Shown piece after piece: positions 7,669-13,671 of a DNA stretch of 13,671 nucleotides. Position 1 is the stretch's first letter. Every line of letters begins with the position of its first letter. Location of the stretch: contig UQQI01000040.1 in assembly GCA_900543055.1 (NCBI GenBank), positions 1 through 13,671 of the forward strand, written 5' to 3'. Source of the DNA: an uncultured Mollicutes bacterium. GTDB taxonomy: Bacteria > Bacillota_I > Bacilli_A > RF39 > UBA660. Below the pieces are notes generated by a model. It saw nothing but the letters and a program-made list of their open reading frames with translations. It did not search any database and had not been told where the DNA came from. The position numbers were made by a program, and so were the translations under genes.

Positions 7669-7699
7669 ATCATAATAATGGTGATAAAATGAAAGTCTA
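7651..7699 (+). promoter_or_regulatory. Long inverted repeat enclosing the sirA promoter, RBS and start codon
   Basis: TAGACTTT (7651–7658) pairs with AAAGTCTA (7692–7699). After a one-base bulge, CATTTT (7660–7665) pairs with AAAATG (7686–7691). After a 3-nt bulge, ATCA (7669–7672) pairs with TGAT (7682–7685). That is 18 base pairs with a 9-nt loop. In RNA read through from tkt, this would bury the start codon and part of the GGTGAT site. It could equally be an operator for a DNA-binding protein. Confidence 0.5.
7665..7673 (+). promoter_or_regulatory. Extended -10 promoter of sirA
   Basis: TGTTATCAT (7665–7673) has the TGn extension and a 5/6 match to TATAAT. I see no clear -35. It lies 15 nt before ATG 7689, like the other promoters of this window, and inside the inverted repeat at 7651–7699. 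Confidence 0.45.
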
Positions 7700-8120
7700 T
7701 TATATTTTTAAAATAAAAGATGAATTTGTAAAACTATATAGTGACACTCCAAGTGTCTTATATAATATATTAAAAACAGTATTTTATCTTGATAAAGAAG
7801 AAGTAGAATATGGATATAATTTATTTACTCAATTAATTGTCCCATTTAAAAAAGATGAAGTCGATAAAAAATTATTTATAAAACTTCATCAAGATATACC
7901 ATATTCTAAAAGAAAAAATACTCACTATATAAATAATTTTTATTTAAATGAAGTAAGTAGATTAAATGTAAATAATTATTATTTAAAATTAGAAGTAGAA
8001 CAAAATTTTTCTAGTTTCTTTAAAATACTAAATAGAGAAGATAAAAATTTATTTGTTTGTTCATTTAAAAGCACAGATTTCTTCTTTTTAGATGATTATC
8101 TATTAAAACAACTTGTCTAA
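7689..8120 (+). CDS. sirA: SirA-like protein (sporulation inhibitor of replication, DnaA-binding)
   Basis: 143 aa, close to the ~148 aa of B. subtilis SirA (YneE). In B. subtilis SirA is made under Spo0A control at the onset of sporulation and binds DnaA domain I to block new rounds of replication. The N-terminus (YYIFKIKDEFVKLY) resembles the YYTYLIKEEFANHY-like start of SirA, and the middle IVPF segment resembles its QPIPIL region. The strongest evidence is position: it lies between tkt and yneF, as in B. subtilis. Sequence similarity beyond this is low, so the function is inferred mainly from context. The start has a GGTGAT ribosome binding site (7680–7685) close to ATG 7689. The start region lies inside a long inverted repeat that may control its expression. 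No membrane segment is seen, so it should be cytoplasmic. Confidence 0.75.
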   Translation: MKVYYIFKIKDEFVKLYSDTPSVLYNILKTVFYLDKEEVEYGYNLFTQLIVPFKKDEVDKKLFIKLHQDIPYSKRKNTHYINNFYLNEVSRLNVNNYYLKLEVEQNFSSFFKILNREDKNLFVCSFKSTDFFFLDDYLLKQLV

Positions 8121-8141
8121 ATTGATATTTTTTGTAATAAT
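8113..8141 (+). promoter_or_regulatory. Promoter of yneF
   Basis: TTGTCT (8113–8118, over the sirA stop), a 17-nt spacer, then AATAAT (8136–8141) preceded by TGT (8133–8135). The -10 ends 20 nt before ATG 8162. Confidence 0.5.
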
Positions 8142-8161
8142 ATTAATGAGGAGATGAGAAA

Positions 8162-8371
8162 ATGCTACATGATATATTATTAGTAATCGTTGGAATATTA
8201 ATTGGAGCAGCAATAGGTTTCTTCGGAGCAAGAACATTTATGAAGAAATATTTAAAGAAGAACCCACCAATTAATGAAGATATGATAAAAGCATTAATGA
8301 TGCAAATGGGTAGAAAACCAAATCAAAAACAAATTAATCAAATGATGAAAGCAATGGAGAAATATCAATAA
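8162..8371 (+). CDS. yneF: YneF family small membrane protein (UPF0154)
   Basis: 69 aa with one N-terminal membrane segment (about 4–25, ILLVIVGILIGAAIGFFGA) and a basic, Met/Gln-rich cytoplasmic tail. The tail motifs YLKKNPPINE, MMQMG, KPNQKQINQMMKAM are diagnostic of the UPF0154/YneF family found across Bacilli and Mollicutes. The molecular role is unknown. Ribosome binding site AGGAGAT (8149–8155) lies 6 nt before ATG 8162. Position after tkt and sirA repeats the B. subtilis order. Confidence 0.95.
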   Translation: MLHDILLVIVGILIGAAIGFFGARTFMKKYLKKNPPINEDMIKALMMQMGRKPNQKQINQMMKAMEKYQ

Positions 8372-8372
8372 T

Positions 8373-8404
8373 ATTTCTTTTTCTTTTTTAAAAGAAATTT
8401 TATC
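8373..8404 (+). terminator. Probable terminator after yneF
   Basis: ATTTCTTTT (8373–8381) pairs perfectly with AAAAGAAAT (8390–8398) around an 8-nt loop. A modest TTTATCTT tract follows. The stem is AT-rich, so its efficiency is uncertain. Confidence 0.55.
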
Positions 8405-8447
8405 TTCAAATATTTAGTTAAAATGATTACGTCAAACAATAAAACTA

Positions 8448-8476
8448 TTGAAAAATAAAGAAAAATATGGTATAAT
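8448..8476 (+). promoter_or_regulatory. Strong extended -10 promoter of the 709-residue protein
   Basis: TTGAAA (8448–8453), exactly 17 nt spacer, and perfect TATAAT (8471–8476) preceded by TGG (8468–8470). This is the best promoter in the window. AAAGGGGAG (8494–8502) then lies 5 nt before ATG 8508. Confidence 0.8.
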
Positions 8477-8507
8477 ACAGACATAATTTATTTAAAGGGG
8501 AGTTTGT

Positions 8508-10637
8508 ATGGAAAATAATGAAATTAAATTAAATAAAAATTTGTATGAAGAAATAGCAAAAAAAGGAACATTTACATCTTATTATAATGTTCCAATTGAG
8601 GAAATACCTGTAGTAGAGAAACCATATCTTAGAGGTTATGAAACTGCAGAAGATTATCAAAAAGAAATGATGGCAAAATCAATAGAAGAAGAACAACCTG
8701 TATCTGTAGAAAAATTTATAGAAGAACCAAAATGTTATAATCCAGTACAAGAAGTAAAAGTTGAAAAAATCGATTTAGGGCCATTACCTCAATCTGCACC
8801 AAATTCAGGAGTGATTCTTGGAGACAGTAAGTTACCATGGATGGTTGGAAAAAGAGGAAAATATTTAGACTTTTTTAGAGGCTTAATAATGTATGACAAA
8901 GATGGAAACGAAGTAGTAGACGTATTTGACGGAACTGAAAAACATCACGGACCAAGAATATATGAAATCGCAAGAGATAATTTTAATACAACAATAATTA
9001 ATGAACAATTACCAATGCAAAATGCAGAACATGCAAATAACGAAGGAATAACAGTTTTACTTCTAGAAGGAACAACAATGCAAATATATTTACCAGAAAA
9101 AATATCTAAAGAAACAATTGAAGAAATTCTTGTTCAACTTGAAAGAAGACAAAATTATGAATTCTTTATGGCAATTAATGGTAGCGTTGCATCAATTCCA
9201 AACTATAACGAATTAGGATTAGAAGAAGGAAAATGGAGTTATGATAAGCTAGTTGAATTCTTTAAAGCAAAATTAAAAGAGTTAGGTCAAGAAGAAACAA
9301 GTGAAGAAGGACTACAAAGAGAACAAGAAAGAAAAGCAGAACTTTATGAAAGATATTCTTATATCAGTGCACTTTTAAAATATTTAATGGATAATGAAAT
9401 AACAATAGATGACTACTACAGACAATTAGCAAATGAATATAGAAATAACTTAGAGTTAACAGCAAGAGAAGTAGAAAGACTAAATCCATTTTTAACAGCT
9501 GAAGATATTAGATTATTAATTGAAAGTAATGATGAAAATATAATTGAATACTTCACTTCAGCAATGAGAAAGATTGTTGAATTAAATTTAGAAATGTTAA
9601 AAGAAAAACAAGATGATAAAGAAGATAACAATATTGAGGAACAAGAAGAAGTAGAGGAAGAAAAATTACCTCCACTAACAGGGGAAGAATATATAAATAT
9701 TTTATTAAATTATGTAAATGAAAATCATATAACAATAGAAGATTATTATAGAAACTTAGCACTTTCATATATTCATGATAAAGAACCTGTTATTGAAGAG
9801 TTTGAAAGAAGAAATCCATTCTTAACAGAAGAAGATATTGAAAGATTAGTAACATCAGAAGACTCACAAATACCAAACTATTTTGCAAACACAATGAGCA
9901 GAGTTATTCAACTAAATCTTGAAGAAATGCTTGCTAAGAAAAAAGAATCTGGAAAAACTACAGCTGAAGAAGATGAAACATTAACAAGAGATGACATTAA
10001 AGAAGCAATTGACGACGAATTAGACAAAGAACTAGATGAAGAAGATATCAAAGAAGTTATTGATGAAGAATTAGATGATGTAGAAGAAAACAAAAGTCAT
10101 ATTGAAGATATGCCATTAGATATACTAGATAATTTAAATGGCTTTGGAGTTATCAAAGAAAGTGATAAAACAAATATTTATACTTATGATGCAAAAGATA
10201 AAGACTCATTAGCAAATAGAAGAGTATATCAAAATATAAATATTAAAAGCGGATACTATGTAAACATAATGCAATTCATGAGTAGTTTGATAGATTCTGT
10301 TATCACTAAATATGAAGATACTATAGGAATTGAATTTGTAAAAGAAGATGGACAAAGAATAGAATATGAAACTCTTATGGAAAGTATTTTCCAAGAAGTA
10401 AAAGAAGCAGGAACAATTAGACTTGGAACAGAATACAAAGAAAATCCTGTAAGTTCTTATAGTGAACTTGAAGAAAGATATGATGAAGAAGAAACAAAAG
10501 ACATGGGAAATACAACATTATTAAAAGGACACTATGTAAATAAAGAAGCCCTAATAAAAGCGTTAAGTAAATATAAATTAAATATAATAACAACAGAAAT
10601 GAATTACAACGAACAACCTGTAGAAAAAACTAGATAA
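8508..10637 (+). CDS. Unrecognised large acidic protein with a tandemly duplicated 88-residue module
   Basis: 709 aa; I do not recognise a family. No signal peptide or membrane segment is seen, so it should be cytoplasmic. Residues 1–95 are low in structure and Glu-rich. Residues ~95–265 look globular (PWMVGKRGKYLDFFRG, EGITVLLLEG, NYEFFMAINGSVASIPNY). Residues 281–368 and 393–480 are two copies of one helical module, sharing ITI(D/E)DYYR, (E/F)R-NPFLT and (V/E)(I/E)LNLEM-type ends, joined by a Glu-rich linker. A shorter 17-residue repeat follows (DIKEAIDDELD at 496 and DIKEVIDEELD at 513). The C-terminal ~160 residues look globular again. It has a strong promoter, a perfect ribosome binding site and a terminator, so it is its own transcription unit and probably well expressed. 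The many charged helices would suit a scaffold or adaptor, but that is only a guess. Confidence 0.85.
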   Translation: MENNEIKLNKNLYEEIAKKGTFTSYYNVPIEEIPVVEKPYLRGYETAEDYQKEMMAKSIEEEQPVSVEKFIEEPKCYNPVQEVKVEKIDLGPLPQSAPNSGVILGDSKLPWMVGKRGKYLDFFRGLIMYDKDGNEVVDVFDGTEKHHGPRIYEIARDNFNTTIINEQLPMQNAEHANNEGITVLLLEGTTMQIYLPEKISKETIEEILVQLERRQNYEFFMAINGSVASIPNYNELGLEEGKWSYDKLVEFFKAKLKELGQEETSEEGLQREQERKAELYERYSYISALLKYLMDNEITIDDYYRQLANEYRNNLELTAREVERLNPFLTAEDIRLLIESNDENIIEYFTSAMRKIVELNLEMLKEKQDDKEDNNIEEQEEVEEEKLPPLTGEEYINILLNYVNENHITIEDYYRNLALSYIHDKEPVIEEFERRNPFLTEEDIERLVTSEDSQIPNYFANTMSRVIQLNLEEMLAKKKESGKTTAEEDETLTRDDIKEAIDDELDKELDEEDIKEVIDEELDDVEENKSHIEDMPLDILDNLNGFGVIKESDKTNIYTYDAKDKDSLANRRVYQNINIKSGYYVNIMQFMSSLIDSVITKYEDTIGIEFVKEDGQRIEYETLMESIFQEVKEAGTIRLGTEYKENPVSSYSELEERYDEEETKDMGNTTLLKGHYVNKEALIKALSKYKLNIITTEMNYNEQPVEKTR

Positions 10638-10652
10638 TTGTAAATAAAAAAG

Positions 10653-10676
10653 AACTATTTTATAATAGTTTTTTTT
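10653..10676 (+). terminator. Rho-independent terminator after the 709-residue protein
   Basis: AACTATT (10653–10659) pairs perfectly with AATAGTT (10664–10670) around TTAT, followed by a T-tract to 10676. With the upstream A-run it is also nearly symmetrical. Its last T is also the T of the uvrC TGTTATAAT promoter element. Confidence 0.8.
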
Positions 10677-10684
10677 GTTATAAT
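10676..10684 (+). promoter_or_regulatory. Extended -10 promoter of uvrC
   Basis: TGTTATAAT (10676–10684) is a perfect extended -10; the -35 region falls in the terminator hairpin and has no clear match. ATG 10703 is 18 nt downstream with GGTGAT (10694–10699) between. Confidence 0.6.
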
Positions 10685-10702
10685 AACTTTATTGGTGATA
10701 AT

Positions 10703-12463
10703 ATGAAAGATTTTAAAGAAAAACTAAGTTTAGTACCTACAAAACCAGGTAGTTATCAAATGAAAAATAAAGATGGAGTAATAATTTATGTGGGAAAAGC
10801 TAAAAATTTACAAAGAAGATTAAGAAGTTACTTTACAAGAACCGTTACTGGAAAAACAAAAATGCTTGTAGAAGACATAGATGATTTTGACTATATAGTT
10901 ACATCATCTGAACTAGAAAGTTTGATTCTTGAAATTACTTTAATTAAAAAATATGATCCAAAATATAATATCTTACTTAGAGATGATAAATCATATCCAT
11001 ATATAGAACTAACAAATGATAAATATCCTGTTGTAAAAATAGTAAGAAATGCTAAAAGAAAAAAAATAAAAAGTCATTTATATGGTCCTTATCCAAATGC
11101 CGGTGCTGCTAGAAAAACAGTTAATATTATAAATCGAATATATCCACTTAGAAAATGTGATAAATTAAAAAAAGATTTATGTCTCTACTATCATATAAAT
11201 GAATGTCTTGGATATTGTAAAAAAGACATAAAAAAAGAAGAAATAGATTCTATGAAAAAAGAAATAATTTCATTCTTAAAAGGAGATAGTACAATTATTT
11301 CTAAAAAAATAGAAGAAGAAATGTTGAAGGCTAGTGAAAGTATGAATTATGAAAGAGCACTAGAACTAAAAAATATGTTAGAAGATATAAATACAACTCT
11401 AAAGAAACAAAAGATAGATTTAAATAATAATTATAACTTTGATTTAGTAAATTATTATTATGATAATAACTATCTAGCAATAGAATTATTCTTTATAAGA
11501 GATGGATTATTATTTGGAAGACATAATGAAATAATATCTTCATTAGGTGATATAAAAGAAGAAATAGTTGAATATTTAATAAAATTCTATGATAAAGGAG
11601 TACTACCAAAAGAATTAGTAATACCAGAAGAATTAGATGAAGAACTATTAAATGACTACTTTAAAATAAAGGTCACTAAACCGGTTAGAGGTAAATTAAA
11701 AAATTTAGTTGATCTAGCAAGAGAAAATGCAAAAGAGCAGTTTGAACTTGAAGGAGAAACTTTAAAGCAAGATGAGGAAGAAAGATATAAAGCACTTAGT
11801 GAATTAAAAGAATTATTAGGTCTAAAAGATTTAAGAAGAATAGAATCGTTTGATAACTCTCATTTATTCGGAACATTTTATGTTGGTGGAATGGTTGTAT
11901 TTGATGACTTTTTACCAAATAAAGACTTATATAGAAAATATAAAATTTCAACAGATGTAAAAGATGACTTAGGAGCAATGAAAGAAGTAATTTATAGAAG
12001 ATACTTCAAAGTGTTAATGGAAGAGTCATATACACCAGACTTAATAGTAATGGATGGAGGACAATTACAAATATCTGCTTGTAAAGAAGTATTAGACTCC
12101 TTAAACTTACATATTCCAATAATTGGTTTAGTAAAAGATGATAAACATAGAACAAATCATATAATGAATGAAAATTATGAAATTTTAGAAGTTAATAAAG
12201 ATTCTAAGTTATTTCTATTTTTAACGAGAATACAAGAAGAAGTACATAGATACGCAATTACATATCATAGAAATATTAAAGCAAAAGGAGCTTTAACGAG
12301 TATTTTGGATATGGTTCCTGGAATAGGAGAAGTAAGAAAAAAAGAATTATTAAAGAAATTTGGATCTCTAAAGAAAATGAAAGAAGCGAGTGTGGAAGAA
12401 TTATCCTCAGTTGTTACTAGAGAAGTTGCTGAAAAACTTTTTGAATATTTAAAAGAAGTATAG
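10703..12463 (+). CDS. uvrC: Excinuclease ABC subunit C
   Basis: 586 aa, full length. UvrC makes the 3' and 5' incisions around bulky DNA lesions loaded by UvrA and UvrB. Domains in order: an N-terminal GIY-YIG nuclease (PGSYQMKN then IIYVGKAKNLQRRLRSYF, with the Glu of LILEITLIKKYDPKYN), four cysteines C152, C160, C168 and C172 in the spacing of the UvrC iron-sulfur/Cys cluster, a UVR motif for UvrB contact (about 200–235, SMNYERALELKNML), an RNase H-like nuclease with Asp384 (IESFDNSH) and Asp451 (VMDGGQ), and C-terminal helix-hairpin-helix repeats (MVPGIGEVRKKELLKKFGS). The 67-residue gap between the two Asp residues equals that in E. coli UvrC as I recall it (399/466). The first motif reads GSY instead of GIY/GVY. 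UvrA and UvrB are not in the window. The pilin-like gene starts 29 nt downstream with no terminator between. Confidence 0.97.
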   Translation: MKDFKEKLSLVPTKPGSYQMKNKDGVIIYVGKAKNLQRRLRSYFTRTVTGKTKMLVEDIDDFDYIVTSSELESLILEITLIKKYDPKYNILLRDDKSYPYIELTNDKYPVVKIVRNAKRKKIKSHLYGPYPNAGAARKTVNIINRIYPLRKCDKLKKDLCLYYHINECLGYCKKDIKKEEIDSMKKEIISFLKGDSTIISKKIEEEMLKASESMNYERALELKNMLEDINTTLKKQKIDLNNNYNFDLVNYYYDNNYLAIELFFIRDGLLFGRHNEIISSLGDIKEEIVEYLIKFYDKGVLPKELVIPEELDEELLNDYFKIKVTKPVRGKLKNLVDLARENAKEQFELEGETLKQDEEERYKALSELKELLGLKDLRRIESFDNSHLFGTFYVGGMVVFDDFLPNKDLYRKYKISTDVKDDLGAMKEVIYRRYFKVLMEESYTPDLIVMDGGQLQISACKEVLDSLNLHIPIIGLVKDDKHRTNHIMNENYEILEVNKDSKLFLFLTRIQEEVHRYAITYHRNIKAKGALTSILDMVPGIGEVRKKELLKKFGSLKKMKEASVEELSSVVTREVAEKLFEYLKEV

Positions 12464-12492
12464 TAAAATTGATAATAAAGGAGATGTATGTA

Positions 12493-13605
12493 ATGAGAAA
12501 AAATAATAAAGGTTTTTCTCTTGTTGAATTGCTTGGAGTAATGGTAATTCTAGGTATTTTAATATCCTCATCTGTAATTGCTTACTCAAGATATAGAAAA
12601 TCGGCAAGAATACAATCATATGACACAATGGCATCATCGGCAGCAGATGCCGCCGCACAATATGCTATGGACTACCCAGGGACAAAAGATGTTACTTTAG
12701 AAGAATTATATGAAGGACAATATTTGAGTTCATTGTCAGACCCAGGTAAAAAAGATAAAACTTGTAGAGGAAGAGTTTCAATAAAAACACAAAGTACAGG
12801 TAATACTTCCGAACTTGACACGCAAAGTTATAGTGTACATATTTGTTGTAAAAATTACAATTATAGTTACAAATATCCTGAAGGAAATAAAATCAAAGAT
12901 AGTTATTGTAATGCAGATCCATATGATATAACAAAAATCACAGAAATTAAAGTTTTAAATATTTATCCGGAAGAAGTTTATAAAAACAACTTTCCATCTT
13001 GGATGGCAAATTATGGTAAAGACAAAATAAAAGTAGATACAGTTTATATTAAAGATTTTAATAATAATTATAATAAATATTTAAATAATGATAAAAAATA
13101 TGATATTTTAGTCTTTGGATTTGCAGATTGTAATGGAAGTAAAGACTTAACTGAAGAATCTGCTAAAGCAGTAGATAAATTTCTAAATGCTGGAGGAGCA
13201 GCAATATTTGGACATGATACTATTACAACAGGATGTGGAAATCATAAGAATTTTATAAATCTTTCTAAATATGTAAGTATACAAGCAACTTCAGACTTAA
13301 ATTGGGCTCCAAGTAGTGATGTAACAATACAAAGATCTGGAGTATTTACAGAGTATCCATGGCCAATTGGAAAAATTGGAACAAAACTAAAAATACCAAC
13401 AAGCCACGTATATGGACAAGTAGCCGGTGGAGACGTTTGGCTAACATTTGATAATATTGGAACACCTGCAAAAAGTATATATTTGTCAACATATGGAAAC
13501 AATGCTTTTATCCAAACTGGACATAGTAATGGTTCTGCAACAGAAGATGAACAAAAAATTATAGCAAACATTATATTCTATACAATGTCACAAAGATATA
13601 GTTAA
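12493..13605 (+). CDS. Type IV pilin-like protein fused to a GATase/ThuA-like (DUF5057-like) domain
   Basis: 370 aa from ATG 12493, chosen because AAAGGAGAT (12477–12485) lies 7 nt upstream and because it gives a classical short basic prepilin leader, MRKNNKG. The prepilin peptidase site is G7/F8 with the +5 Glu (E12), followed by a hydrophobic helix (LLGVMVILGILISSSVIAY). A pilin-like domain runs to ~145 with four Cys (91, 118, 119, 139) that could form disulfides outside the cell. Residues ~154–370 form a second domain (VLNIYPEE, YDILVFGFADCNGSKDL at 203 onward, FLNAGGAAIFGHDTI around 230–245). This resembles the glutamine-amidotransferase/ThuA-like fold and DUF5057 as I recall them, but no nucleophile-elbow Cys is obvious, so a binding rather than catalytic role is likely. 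It is far longer than a usual pilin (~110–170 aa). It may be cotranscribed with uvrC. TATAGT at 12459–12464 is a weak alternative promoter. Assembly genes are not in the window. Confidence 0.85.
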   Translation: MRKNNKGFSLVELLGVMVILGILISSSVIAYSRYRKSARIQSYDTMASSAADAAAQYAMDYPGTKDVTLEELYEGQYLSSLSDPGKKDKTCRGRVSIKTQSTGNTSELDTQSYSVHICCKNYNYSYKYPEGNKIKDSYCNADPYDITKITEIKVLNIYPEEVYKNNFPSWMANYGKDKIKVDTVYIKDFNNNYNKYLNNDKKYDILVFGFADCNGSKDLTEESAKAVDKFLNAGGAAIFGHDTITTGCGNHKNFINLSKYVSIQATSDLNWAPSSDVTIQRSGVFTEYPWPIGKIGTKLKIPTSHVYGQVAGGDVWLTFDNIGTPAKSIYLSTYGNNAFIQTGHSNGSATEDEQKIIANIIFYTMSQRYS

Positions 13606-13671
13606 ACACATTTATATGATGTGAACCCCATTTTGGAGATATTAAATTAAAACACATACAAAATGATGTGA
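13606..13671. other. Gene-free right edge
   Basis: The last 66 bases hold no coding start. ATGATGTGA occurs twice (13616–13624 and 13663–13671). CACAT (13608–13612) can pair with ATGTG (13619–13623) but has no T-tract, so it is not a clear terminator. GAACCCCATTTTGGAGA (about 13623–13639) vaguely resembles the ends of IS3/IS150-type elements. Too little sequence is present to decide. Confidence 0.3.

Noticed and set aside
12459..12464. TATAGT as a dedicated promoter of the pilin gene
   Set aside because: No TG extension and no -35 at proper spacing; it overlaps the uvrC stop codon. Kept only as a weak alternative to cotranscription.
13616..13671. Repeated ATGATGTGA as the start of a CRISPR or other array
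   Set aside because: Only two 9-bp copies, spaced by 38 bases at the very edge; far too little for an array.

Overview
The window is a dense, all-plus-strand, strongly AT-rich stretch of a Gram-positive chromosome. Codons end mostly in A or T, genes carry AGGAG/GGTGAT ribosome binding sites, and the tkt–sirA–yneF gene order is the one known from Bacillus subtilis. This points to class Bacilli. Very low G+C, lysine/asparagine-rich proteins and very short intergenic gaps suggest a reduced, probably uncultured host-associated lineage (RF39/Erysipelotrichales-like or near the Mollicutes). That placement is inference. TGG encodes Trp throughout and full-length housekeeping proteins read through in the standard code.

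Layout. (1) 97–1914: a likely operon of a two-membrane-segment coiled-coil protein, split by a -1 frameshift at a run of A (97–591 and 588/630–887), followed with an 8-nt overlap by an amidoligase-family enzyme and a clear terminator. (2) 2005–2775: an unrecognised protein with a soluble N-terminal domain and about four membrane segments. (3) 2822–2968: the decayed C-terminal end of a hexapeptide-repeat (maltose/galactoside-type) acetyltransferase. (4) 2986–5616: a P2-type cation ATPase, probably Ca2+. (5) 5651–8371: transketolase, a SirA-like DnaA inhibitor and the small membrane protein YneF, a conserved Bacilli neighbourhood. (6) 8508–10637: an unrecognised 709-residue acidic protein with a tandem duplication of an 88-residue module. 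(7) 10703–12463: UvrC. (8) 12493–13605: a type IV pilin-like protein whose large C-terminal part resembles a glutamine-amidotransferase/ThuA-like (DUF5057-like) domain. The last 66 bases hold no gene and might contain the edge of an insertion sequence.

Regulation visible in the sequence. Nearly every transcription unit begins with an extended -10 box (TGn + TATAAT-like) lying only 15–31 nt before the start codon, so leaders should be very short and the ribosome binding site close to the mRNA 5' end. Hairpin terminators follow the amidoligase, yneF and the 709-residue protein. The tkt–sirA junction carries a long imperfect inverted repeat covering the sirA promoter, ribosome binding site and start codon.

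Most worth a second look: the pilin fused to a GATase-like domain, the hairpin enclosing the sirA start, a SirA-like protein in what looks like a reduced genome, the amidoligase with its membrane partner, and the repeat-containing 709-residue protein.
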